Source: Rhodobacteraceae bacterium LMO-JJ12 (lineage in GTDB: Bacteria > Pseudomonadota > Alphaproteobacteria > Rhodobacterales > Rhodobacteraceae). Taken from it: a stretch of DNA of 64,000 nt. The notes under the pieces are model-generated. The model ran no database searches, was not told the origin of the DNA, and worked only from the letters and a program-made list of their open reading frames with translations. The position numbers and the translations under genes were made by a program. Within the stretch, counting starts at the first letter, position 1, and the number at the start of each line of letters is the position of its first letter. Shown piece after piece: positions 57,210 through 64,000 of this stretch. The stretch is taken from positions 1,922,001 through 1,986,000 of the forward strand of contig JAKGBX010000001.1 in the NCBI GenBank assembly GCA_021555075.1. Reading direction: 5' to 3'.

Positions 57210-57683
57210 ATGAAACTGAGTACCAAGGGACGTTACGCAATGGTGGCGCTGACCGATATTGCGCTGCAGGCTGATAGCGCGCTGGTGACGCTGGGCGAAG
57301 TCTCAAAGCGGCAGGATGTTTCGCTGCCGTATCTGGAGCAGCTTTTCGTCAAGCTGCGCCGGGCCGGATTGGTGGCATCGGTGCGCGGTCCGGGAGGCGG
57401 CTATCGGTTGGCGCGCCCGGCCAGCGAGATTCGGGTTGTCGAAATTCTGGCGGCTGTCGATGAGACGGTGGATGCGATGCACAAGGGGGCGGGCGCCAGC
57501 GGTGGTGCGTCGGGCAGCCGGGCACAATCGCTGAGCAACCGGCTTTGGGAGAGTCTGAGTGCGCATGTCTATGTCTGGCTGCATCAGGCGCGGTTGTCGG
57601 ATGTGATCGAAAACACGCTTGCACCCTGTCCGGCGGTGCCGGGAATCTTCAACATTGTCGATGATGTCGAGGACGGGGCGTGA
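57210..57683 (+). CDS. iscR: Rrf2-family iron-sulfur regulator IscR (atypical, single Cys)
   Basis: 157 aa from ATG 57210. Winged helix (MKLSTKGRYAMVALTDIALQ, LPYLEQLFVKLRRAGLVASV, RGPGGGYRLARP). In E. coli IscR three cysteines bind the [2Fe-2S] cluster at ~92-104; the equivalent region here (MHKGAGASGGASGSRAQSLS) has none. The only Cys is Cys140 (TLAPCPAVPGIF). This matches the atypical IscR described in Rhodobacter sphaeroides, which binds a cluster by a different ligand set. It heads the suf cluster and should repress it when Fe-S supply is adequate. Confidence 0.93.
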   Translation: MKLSTKGRYAMVALTDIALQADSALVTLGEVSKRQDVSLPYLEQLFVKLRRAGLVASVRGPGGGYRLARPASEIRVVEILAAVDETVDAMHKGAGASGGASGSRAQSLSNRLWESLSAHVYVWLHQARLSDVIENTLAPCPAVPGIFNIVDDVEDGA

Positions 57684-57707
57684 GTATTTTGGGAAAGATG
57701 AAACGGG
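57682..57707 (+). repeat. Dispersed intergenic motif, copy 5
   Basis: GAGTATTTTGGGAAAGATGA then AACGGG. It fills the short gap between iscR and the desulfurase, so it lies within an operon rather than at its end. Confidence 0.55.
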
Positions 57708-57710
57708 AAG

Positions 57711-58778
57711 TTGGTGACTGAGGTGCAACGCGTTTATCTCGATCATAATGCGACGACGCCGCTACGCGTTGAGGCGCGTGCGGCGATGATTGCGGCCATG
57801 GATGTGGTCGGCAACCCGTCGAGCGTGCACGGCGAGGGGCGCGCCGCAAAAGGGTTGATCGAGCGGGCGCGCGTGCAGGTGGCGCGTGCGATTGGCGCCG
57901 AGGGGGCCGAGGTTGTCTTTACCGCCAGTGCGACCGAAGCGGCGGCGATGGTGTTGAGTGGCATGACGTTGCAGGGCGCACCAATTGAGCATGATGCGGT
58001 GGGGGCCTGGGTTAGTGGTGATCTGCCCGTGGATAGGCAGGGGCGGGTGACGGTGGCCAATCCGGGGCGGGCGACGCTGCAATTGGCCAATTCGGAAACC
58101 GGGGTGATTCAGCAATTGCCGGACGGTTTGATGCTGTCGGATATGACGCAGGGCTTTGGCAAGATCGAGGTGGATTTCCTGCGTTCGGGTGCGGTGATGG
58201 GAATCGTTTCGGCGCATAAGCTTGGCGGACCCAAGGGCGTGGGGGCTTTGATCTTGCGACGCGGAATCGATCTTCCAGCGCTGCTCAAGGGGGGCGGCCA
58301 GGAGATGGGGCGGCGCGCGGGGACGGAAAATGTGATCGGTATCGCCGGATTCGGCGCGGCGGCAGAGGCGGCGGCGGGGGATGTGGCGATGGGTCGCTGG
58401 AAAGATACCTCGAAAATGCGTGATTTCCTGGAAAGTGCCATTGCGAAAGTTGCAAATAAGACTATTTTTGTCGGGAAAGGTGCTGAGCGCTTACCGAACA
58501 CCAGCTGTTTTGCGACCCCCGGATGGAAGGGCGAGACGCAGGTGATGCAGATGGATCTGGCAGGATTCGCAATTTCCGCCGGATCGGCCTGTTCTTCGGG
58601 CAAGGTGCGGGCAAGCCGGGTTTTGACGGCTTGTGGATATGACGAGGCCGTAGCGGCGTGCGCGATTCGCGTGTCGTTGGGGCTTGAGACAACGATGGAC
58701 GATGTGACCCGCTTTGCTGAGGCATGGGGCGCAGCATTTGAGAGATTTCGCGACCGCGCAAAAATCAGCGCGGCGTGA
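57711..58778 (+). CDS. iscS: Cysteine desulfurase (IscS/NifS type)
   Basis: About 355 aa; start TTG 57711, GTG 57714 or GTG 57723. Fold-type I PLP enzyme: [11 protein letters not shown] at the N-terminus, PLP Lys170 ([13 protein letters not shown]) and active-site Cys294 in the [11 protein letters not shown] loop. It provides persulfide sulfur to the SufBCD scaffold. It is shorter than E. coli IscS (404 aa), mostly in the middle domain (residues ~85-110). Confidence 0.92.
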   Translation: MVTEVQRVYLDHNATTPLRVEARAAMIAAMDVVGNPSSVHGEGRAAKGLIERARVQVARAIGAEGAEVVFTASATEAAAMVLSGMTLQGAPIEHDAVGAWVSGDLPVDRQGRVTVANPGRATLQLANSETGVIQQLPDGLMLSDMTQGFGKIEVDFLRSGAVMGIVSAHKLGGPKGVGALILRRGIDLPALLKGGGQEMGRRAGTENVIGIAGFGAAAEAAAGDVAMGRWKDTSKMRDFLESAIAKVANKTIFVGKGAERLPNTSCFATPGWKGETQVMQMDLAGFAISAGSACSSGKVRASRVLTACGYDEAVAACAIRVSLGLETTMDDVTRFAEAWGAAFERFRDRAKISAA

Positions 58779-58806
58779 GACGGAACTGAAACGGAAAGGA
58801 AGACCC

Positions 58807-60330
58807 ATGGCGGACGCAAAAAACGTGCAGGTCAAGGACGGCGTTGAGGAAGAAACAGTCAAGGCTGTTCGTTCCCTGGGTGATAAATACGAACACGGTT
58901 GGGAAACCGATATCGAGATGGAATACGCCCCCAAGGGCGTGAACCCCGATATCGTCAGGCTGATCTCGGAAAAGAACAAAGAGCCCGAATGGATGACCGA
59001 ATGGCGTCTTCAGGCCTTTGAACGCTGGGAACAGATGGAAGAGCCGACCTGGGCTATGGTCAACTATCCCGAAATCGACTTTCAGGATCAGTATTACTAT
59101 GCTCGTCCGAAAAGCATGATGGAAAAGCCGAAATCGCTTGATGAGGTCGACCCGAAACTGCTGGCCACCTATAAAAAGCTCGGCATTCCGCTTCAGGAAC
59201 AGATGATTCTGGCCGGGGTGGAGGGCGCCGATGCGACGCCTGCTGAAGCGCGCCGCGTGGCCGTGGATGCGGTGTTTGATTCGGTCTCTCTGGGCACCAC
59301 ATTCCAGAAGGATCTTATGGAAGCAGGGGTCATCTTCTGCTCGATCTCGGAGGCGATTCGCGAACATCCCGAGTTGGTGAAGAAATACCTCGGGTCGGTC
59401 GTGCCGGTATCAGACAATTATTATGCCACGCTTAACAGTGCGGTGTTCTCGGATGGCTCGTTTGTTTATGTGCCGCCGGGGGTGCGTTGCCCGATGGAGC
59501 TTAGCACGTATTTCCGTATCAACGCCGAGAATACCGGCCAGTTCGAGCGCACGCTGATCATTGCCGACAAGGGGTCACACGTGTCCTATCTTGAAGGGTG
59601 CACGGCGCCGAAGCGCGATGTGGCGCAGCTTCATGCCGCGGTGGTGGAAATCATCGTCGAGGAAGACGCCGAGGTGAAGTATTCGACCGTTCAGAACTGG
59701 TATCCCGGGGATGAGAACGGCGTTGGCGGGATCTATAACTTTGTGACCAAGCGTGCCGATTGCCGGGGCGACCGGGCCAAGGTGATGTGGACGCAGGTTG
59801 AGACCGGATCGGCCGTGACGTGGAAGTATCCGAGCTGTATTCTGCGCGGTGCAGAGTCGCAGGGCGAGTTCTATTCCATCGCCATCGCCAACAACCATCA
59901 GCAGGCCGATACCGGCACCAAGATGGTACATCTGGGGCGCAACACGAAAAGTCGTATCGTGTCCAAGGGGATCAGCGCGGGGGTGGCACAAAACACCTAT
60001 CGCGGGCTTGTGTCGATGCACCCCAAGGCGACGAATTCGCGCAACTATACGCAATGTGACAGCCTGTTGATCGGAGACGCCTGTGGCGCGCATACGGTGC
60101 CTTACATCGAGGTGAAGAACAATTCATCGCGCGTCGAGCATGAGGCGACCACATCCAAGGTGGATGACGAACAGCTGTTTTATTGCCGTCAGCGCGGCAT
60201 GAGCGAAGAATCGGCAGTGGCCTTGATCGTCAATGGTTTTGCCAAGGACGTGTTGCAGGCGCTGCCAATGGAGTTCGCCATGGAAGCCCAACAGTTGGTG
60301 GCGATTTCGCTGGAGGGGTCTGTTGGCTGA
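58807..60330 (+). CDS. sufB: Fe-S assembly scaffold SufB
   Basis: 507 aa, full length. A typical beta-helix core: [40 protein letters not shown], and [20 protein letters not shown]. The conserved Cys and the C-terminal [20 protein letters not shown] are present. With SufC and SufD it forms the scaffold on which Fe-S clusters are built. GGAAGGAAGACCC precedes ATG 58807. Confidence 0.97.
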   Translation: MADAKNVQVKDGVEEETVKAVRSLGDKYEHGWETDIEMEYAPKGVNPDIVRLISEKNKEPEWMTEWRLQAFERWEQMEEPTWAMVNYPEIDFQDQYYYARPKSMMEKPKSLDEVDPKLLATYKKLGIPLQEQMILAGVEGADATPAEARRVAVDAVFDSVSLGTTFQKDLMEAGVIFCSISEAIREHPELVKKYLGSVVPVSDNYYATLNSAVFSDGSFVYVPPGVRCPMELSTYFRINAENTGQFERTLIIADKGSHVSYLEGCTAPKRDVAQLHAAVVEIIVEEDAEVKYSTVQNWYPGDENGVGGIYNFVTKRADCRGDRAKVMWTQVETGSAVTWKYPSCILRGAESQGEFYSIAIANNHQQADTGTKMVHLGRNTKSRIVSKGISAGVAQNTYRGLVSMHPKATNSRNYTQCDSLLIGDACGAHTVPYIEVKNNSSRVEHEATTSKVDDEQLFYCRQRGMSEESAVALIVNGFAKDVLQALPMEFAMEAQQLVAISLEGSVG

Positions 60331-60529
60331 TCGTGGTCCAAAGTCGTTCAAGGAATTGCTTCTGAGCTGGATGCCCTTTGCGTTTCCCGCGATTGGCGGG
60401 ACGCTTGGCATGATTCTGGTCAATTCCTATCCGACGGCGTTCATCAATCCGGTGGTTGCCGTCGGTGGCGGGATATTCCTGGGCTGGGCGATCTCGGCTC
60501 TGATCTTTCGCTTTATCGAATACAGATGA
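60323..60529 (+). CDS. Small two-helix membrane protein in the suf cluster
   Basis: 68 aa from TTG 60323, preceded by GGAGGGG and overlapping the sufB stop. Two hydrophobic segments ([19 protein letters not shown] and [19 protein letters not shown]). No recognised family. Confidence 0.6.
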   Translation: MADRGPKSFKELLLSWMPFAFPAIGGTLGMILVNSYPTAFINPVVAVGGGIFLGWAISALIFRFIEYR

Positions 60530-60544
60530 GGACGCGAGGGTAAG

Positions 60545-61336
60545 ATGGACGAGCGGAAATCATCGCAGAGTGGATTCAAGCTGGGCCGTGCGCGGCGTCG
60601 GCTGGCAAGCGGTGATCCCGTGATTGTCGAGGATGTGGATGTGGTGTTCACCCGCATTCATGGCCGCGATTTTCGCTTTGTGACGACCCATGCGCGCGAC
60701 CCGATTCAGCGCAAATGGCGCAAGGGCGTGTTTTATGAGCCAAAGGAGCTGGCTGCGATCAAGGCGCATTTTCCGCACGGCGGTACCTTTGTCGATATCG
60801 GTGCCAATGTCGGCAACCATTCGCTCTATGTCGCCGGGTTCATGGCACCCGCCAAGGTGATTCCGTTTGAGCCGAATCCGGCGGCCTACAAGCTTTTGAT
60901 TGCCAATATCGCGATGAACGGATTTCTCGATGTGTTCGATCTGAGCCATCTCGGTGTCGGGCTGGCCGATCGTGTGGCCGATGGCTTTGCCATGGTCGAG
61001 CAGCCACGCAATCTGGGCGGCTCGCGGATGCGCGAAGGCGCGCAGGAGGGCGAGGGCGGGGGTTTGCAGGTCGTGGTCGGTGATGATGCGCTGAAATCCG
61101 AGAGCCCGGACATGATCAAGGTCGATGTCGAGGGCATGGAGATGATGGTGTTGCGCGGGTTGCAACAAACCATTGCGCGGGCGCGCCCGATCCTTTTGCT
61201 GGAAATTGACGACGAGAACGATGCCGCGTTTCAGGAATGGCTCGCGCCGTTGGGTTATGACGTGGTGGAAAAGGTTCGCCGCTATCAGAACAACACCAAT
61301 TACGTGCTGGTGCCAAGCGCGGGCGTAGGCGTTTGA
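60545..61336 (+). CDS. FkbM-family methyltransferase
   Basis: 263 aa. The SAM-binding motif is GTFVDIGANVGNHSLYVAGF, followed by VIPFEPNPAAYKLLIANIAM and DMIKVDVEGMEMMVLRGLQQ, all hallmarks of the FkbM family (sugar or peptide O-methylation). It has no known link to Fe-S assembly and lies between sufB and sufC. Confidence 0.88.
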   Translation: MDERKSSQSGFKLGRARRRLASGDPVIVEDVDVVFTRIHGRDFRFVTTHARDPIQRKWRKGVFYEPKELAAIKAHFPHGGTFVDIGANVGNHSLYVAGFMAPAKVIPFEPNPAAYKLLIANIAMNGFLDVFDLSHLGVGLADRVADGFAMVEQPRNLGGSRMREGAQEGEGGGLQVVVGDDALKSESPDMIKVDVEGMEMMVLRGLQQTIARARPILLLEIDDENDAAFQEWLAPLGYDVVEKVRRYQNNTNYVLVPSAGVGV

Positions 61337-61337
61337 A

Positions 61338-61937
61338 ATGAATGACGTGTCCACCATATCGCGCCCCGAATTGACCCTGCCACCGGCAGAGGCGGAAGCG
61401 GTGCGCGCGGCCTATGCGGGGGCCGAAACGATTCTGGAATATGGGTCGGGGGGCTCGACCGTCTTGGCGGGTGAGATGACCGGCAAGCAGGTGTTTTCGG
61501 TTGAGAGCGATGCGGGCTGGGCCGAAATGATGCGTTCGTGGTTCAAGGCCAACCCGCCACAATCGCAGGTGCGGGTGATTCATGCGGATATCGGCGCGAC
61601 GACAGAGTGGGGCCACCCGGCGGATGATAGCGCCTGGAAACGGTTTGCACGCTATCCGCTGGGCATCTGGGAGAGTGGCCGGATGGGGCAACCCGATGTT
61701 GTGCTGGTCGATGGACGGTTTCGCATGGGCTGTGTGCTGGCGGCGGCGTTTCACACGCAAAAGCCTCTTCCGCTGTTGTTTGACGACTATATAAGGCGCA
61801 CCCATTATCACGCCATCGAAGAGGTGATCGGCGCGCCGAAAGAGATCATCGGACGCATGGCGCGGTTTGAAATTTCGCCTACGCCGCTCCCGATCGAGCG
61901 GCTTTCTTGGGTCATTCGGGCGATGACGAATCCATGA
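61338..61937 (+). CDS. Rossmann-fold methyltransferase-like protein
   Basis: 199 aa. ETILEYGSGGSTVLAGEMTG resembles a SAM-binding glycine-rich loop. VFSVESDAGWAEMMRSWFKA and DVVLVDGRFRMGCVLAAAFH follow. Such proteins are found near polysaccharide or FkbM genes. It starts 1 nt after the FkbM stop. Specific substrate unknown. Confidence 0.75.
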   Translation: MNDVSTISRPELTLPPAEAEAVRAAYAGAETILEYGSGGSTVLAGEMTGKQVFSVESDAGWAEMMRSWFKANPPQSQVRVIHADIGATTEWGHPADDSAWKRFARYPLGIWESGRMGQPDVVLVDGRFRMGCVLAAAFHTQKPLPLLFDDYIRRTHYHAIEEVIGAPKEIIGRMARFEISPTPLPIERLSWVIRAMTNP

Positions 61938-62072
61938 AATTGCATGTGCCATATCCCCCAGACCCTGCGCGGCAGGGTGTCGCGGACCGTGAATTTGATC
62001 GGTTCCTGCCTCATTGCTGTCGGATTGTTCAGACAGATTTGACCTTGAGCAAAGATTGCGAGAGGCCGAAAG

Positions 62073-62606
62073 ATGGCTGCAACAGCACACAACGACGTAT
62101 TCGCAGCCCGTTTGGCACGAATCAACAAGAATTGCGGCGCTCCGCCCGTCCTTCTGACCGGCGTTGGCGACGTTCCGACACAGCGAAAGGTCGCGCACCA
62201 GGTCAAACGTGCCGCGCGCGTCTCGCTCAAGGCGGTGCTGGGCTATCCCTTTGCCTTTGCCCTTGGGGCCGTCGCGATGGTGGCCGGACATGCGGCGAGC
62301 TATCGCTTTCTCGATCATGCCGTGAATGCAGCCGATGCGCTTGGGCTTACCAGCCTGGTTGCCGCCGATATCGCGCTGGCCAGCGTGCTATCACTTATCG
62401 TGCTGTTGCTGTGCGGGCTTGCCCGCAAGACCTATGTGTTGACGGCCGTTCTGGGCTTTGCCGCGATCATCACCAACGAAATCGAGCTGGCGCGGGCCTT
62501 TCCCGACATCTGGGCGCAGATCTATTCGCCGAATTTCGTCGAACGCAGCTTGCAGGCGGGGCGTTTGCTGCTGCCCGAGATCGCGACCTCGTACAGCCTG
62601 ACCTGA
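62073..62606 (+). CDS. Hypothetical membrane protein in the suf cluster
   Basis: 177 aa. An N-terminal cytosolic segment of ~60 residues is followed by about three hydrophobic helices (FAFALGAVAMVAGHAASYRF, LASVLSLIVLLLCGLARKTY, VLTAVLGFAAIITNEIELA). No recognised family. It lies in the sufB-sufC interval, 135 bp after the previous gene. Confidence 0.65.
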   Translation: MAATAHNDVFAARLARINKNCGAPPVLLTGVGDVPTQRKVAHQVKRAARVSLKAVLGYPFAFALGAVAMVAGHAASYRFLDHAVNAADALGLTSLVAADIALASVLSLIVLLLCGLARKTYVLTAVLGFAAIITNEIELARAFPDIWAQIYSPNFVERSLQAGRLLLPEIATSYSLT

Positions 62607-62751
62607 CGACAGACTCCCGACATTCCATCACGACCTTCGCGTTTGCCGATCCTCTGGGGTCGGCGGGCGCATTTGCGTCGTCTGGTCATCGAACATCACT
62701 TGAAAACGCCGGCGCAGCAACGCGCTGTAACGGATAGGAAAGGAAAATCTC

Positions 62752-63507
62752 ATGCTGGAAATCAAAGGCTTGAAAGTCAAACTTCAAGAAGAAGACAAGC
62801 AAATCCTGAAGGGTATTGATCTGACGGTCGAGCCCGGCACAGTGCATGCGATCATGGGCCCCAACGGGTCGGGAAAATCGACCCTCAGCTATGTTCTGTC
62901 AGGGCGTGAAGGTTATGAGGTGACGGAAGGCAGCGCCACTCTGGACGGAAATGATCTGTTGGGGCTGGACCCTGAGGAACGTGCGGCCCTTGGGCTGTTC
63001 CTGGCCTTTCAATACCCGGTGGAAATTCCCGGTGTGGGCAATATGACGTTCCTGCGCACTGCCGTGAACTCGCAACGCAAGGCGCGCGGCGAAGAAGAGA
63101 TGAGCGCGACCGAATTTCTCAAGGTGATCCGCGCCAAGGCCAAGACGCTGAAAATCGACGCTGACATGCTCAAACGGCCTGTCAATGTGGGCTTTTCGGG
63201 CGGCGAAAAGAAGCGCAACGAGATCCTGCAAATGGCGATGCTGGAACCCAAGATGTGCATCCTTGACGAGACCGATTCAGGGCTTGATGTGGACGCGATG
63301 AAGCTGGTTTCTGAAGGCGTTAACGCGCTGAGAAACGAAGGGCGTGGTTTCCTCGTTATTACGCATTATCAACGGCTTCTGGACCATATCAAACCCGATG
63401 TTGTGCATATTCTGGCCGATGGGCGGATCGTGAAATCCGGCGGACCTGAACTGGCTCTGGAAGTTGAAAACAACGGCTATGCCGATATTCTGGCCGAGGT
63501 GGCGTAA
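62752..63507 (+). CDS. sufC: SufC ATPase
   Basis: 251 aa. ABC ATPase: Walker A GPNGSGKSTLSYVLSG, signature GFSGGEKKRNEILQMA, Walker B MCILDETDSGLDVDA and the H-loop TH. Full length. It drives SufBD conformational change. GGAAAGGAAAATCTC precedes the start; the 3' end overlaps sufD. Confidence 0.97.
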   Translation: MLEIKGLKVKLQEEDKQILKGIDLTVEPGTVHAIMGPNGSGKSTLSYVLSGREGYEVTEGSATLDGNDLLGLDPEERAALGLFLAFQYPVEIPGVGNMTFLRTAVNSQRKARGEEEMSATEFLKVIRAKAKTLKIDADMLKRPVNVGFSGGEKKRNEILQMAMLEPKMCILDETDSGLDVDAMKLVSEGVNALRNEGRGFLVITHYQRLLDHIKPDVVHILADGRIVKSGGPELALEVENNGYADILAEVA

Positions 63508-64000
63508 TGTCTGCTCTGAAACGAACGGCCCTGAGAGAGGCCAAGCAGGAGGCCGCGCGCACGCGCCTTGATGCTATGAGTTTGCCCGGTGACACCGGCT
63601 GGATTGCTGCGACGCGTGACGATGCGTTGGCACGGGTGAGGGAAATGGGTCTGCCCGGTCGGCGTGATGAATACTGGAAATACACGCGACCGGATACGCT
63701 AACCCAGATTGAAGCGCCCAACGCCGCCGCGTTCGTCAATGATGAAACACCTTTGTTTGACGGGATCGAGCGTCTCAGGATCGTTTTTGTCGATGGCGTG
63801 TTTGATGCCGATGCCTCTGATCCATTGGAGTTGAGTGGCGTCGAGATTGAGCAGCTGTCCGATGCGGCGGGGGCCGACATCCATTGGGGTAAAGACCTTT
63901 ACGGTGTGTTGGAGGCCCGCGGCCAGAACCCGGTGGAACGGCCTTTGGCAGCGCTGAATACGGCGCTGGCGAAAGACGGCGTGATGATCCGCGTGACAGG
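63507..64000 (+). CDS. sufD: SufD scaffold protein (5' part; runs off the window)
   Basis: About 164 codons are visible. Starts MSALKRTALREAKQEAARTR; GLPGRRDEYWKYTRPDTL is the conserved N-terminal SufD motif. ATG overlaps the sufC stop. The C-terminal beta-helix core lies beyond the right edge. Confidence 0.92.
   Translation, partial: MSALKRTALREAKQEAARTRLDAMSLPGDTGWIAATRDDALARVREMGLPGRRDEYWKYTRPDTLTQIEAPNAAAFVNDETPLFDGIERLRIVFVDGVFDADASDPLELSGVEIEQLSDAAGADIHWGKDLYGVLEARGQNPVERPLAALNTALAKDGVMIRVT

Overview
The window comes from a GC-rich alphaproteobacterium, most likely of the Roseobacter/Rhodobacteraceae group. The evidence is the gene content: an iscR-iscS-sufB...sufC-sufD cluster whose IscR has a single cysteine, ornithine-lipid genes olsB-olsA, ccoNOQP with a DUF2189 partner, bL21 with a long C-terminal extension, the CckA and ChpT phosphorelay proteins, and a GTTC-N7-GTTC type SOS box before recA. 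There are no rRNA genes and no CRISPR array, and one tRNA (Ser-CGA).

Layout. 1-10.8 kb: end of a ferredoxin/ASKHA corrinoid-activator-like gene, a ureohydrolase, guaB, a decayed spacer, rsmB, the hybrid kinase cckA with a CtrA-type box upstream, a sulfotransferase-like gene and recA. 10.9-17.85 kb (all minus strand): a microaerobic respiration block made of cbb3 oxidase ccoNOQP, a DUF2189 membrane protein, a truncated globin, an AhpD-like protein, a CBS-pair protein and small unknown proteins, with a recognisable promoter at its upstream end. 18.37-29.43 kb: an 11-kb integrative element in the 3' end of tRNA-Ser(CGA). 29.6-64 kb: core chromosome again, with rplU-rpmA, obgE-proB-proA, chpT, olsBA, trmJ-ctaA, a M32 carboxypeptidase, gyrA, hemB, mfd and finally the iron-sulfur (suf) cluster, which runs off the right edge inside sufD.

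The integrative element is the part most likely to hold something new. It is bounded by a 14-bp direct repeat that is the last 14 nt of the tRNA gene. Inside each end lies a pair of TGTGGGAA direct repeats that look like integrase arm sites. The left half resembles a phage satellite or P4-like island: a P4-type integrase, an unknown 255-aa protein, an AlpA-type regulator, a winged-helix-like protein, a Toprim primase, a DUF3987 helicase-like protein and small phage-type genes, with no capsid or tail genes. Two 26-nt iteron arrays, almost identical and inverted relative to each other, flank this replication module. One is inserted in frame inside the integrase gene. The right half is visibly more AT-rich. 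It carries an exported trypsin-like protease, an exported Excalibur-domain protein, an exported staphylococcal-nuclease-type enzyme and a second, unrelated tyrosine recombinase, so the element looks composite.

Functional links across the window: CckA and ChpT are two steps of one phosphorelay that ends in CtrA, and a CtrA-type box lies before cckA. IscR, the desulfurase and SufBCD form one Fe-S assembly system whose operon also carries four genes with no obvious Fe-S role. A short intergenic motif (consensus GGATATTTTTGGCAAGATG) recurs at least five times between core genes and never inside the integrative element.
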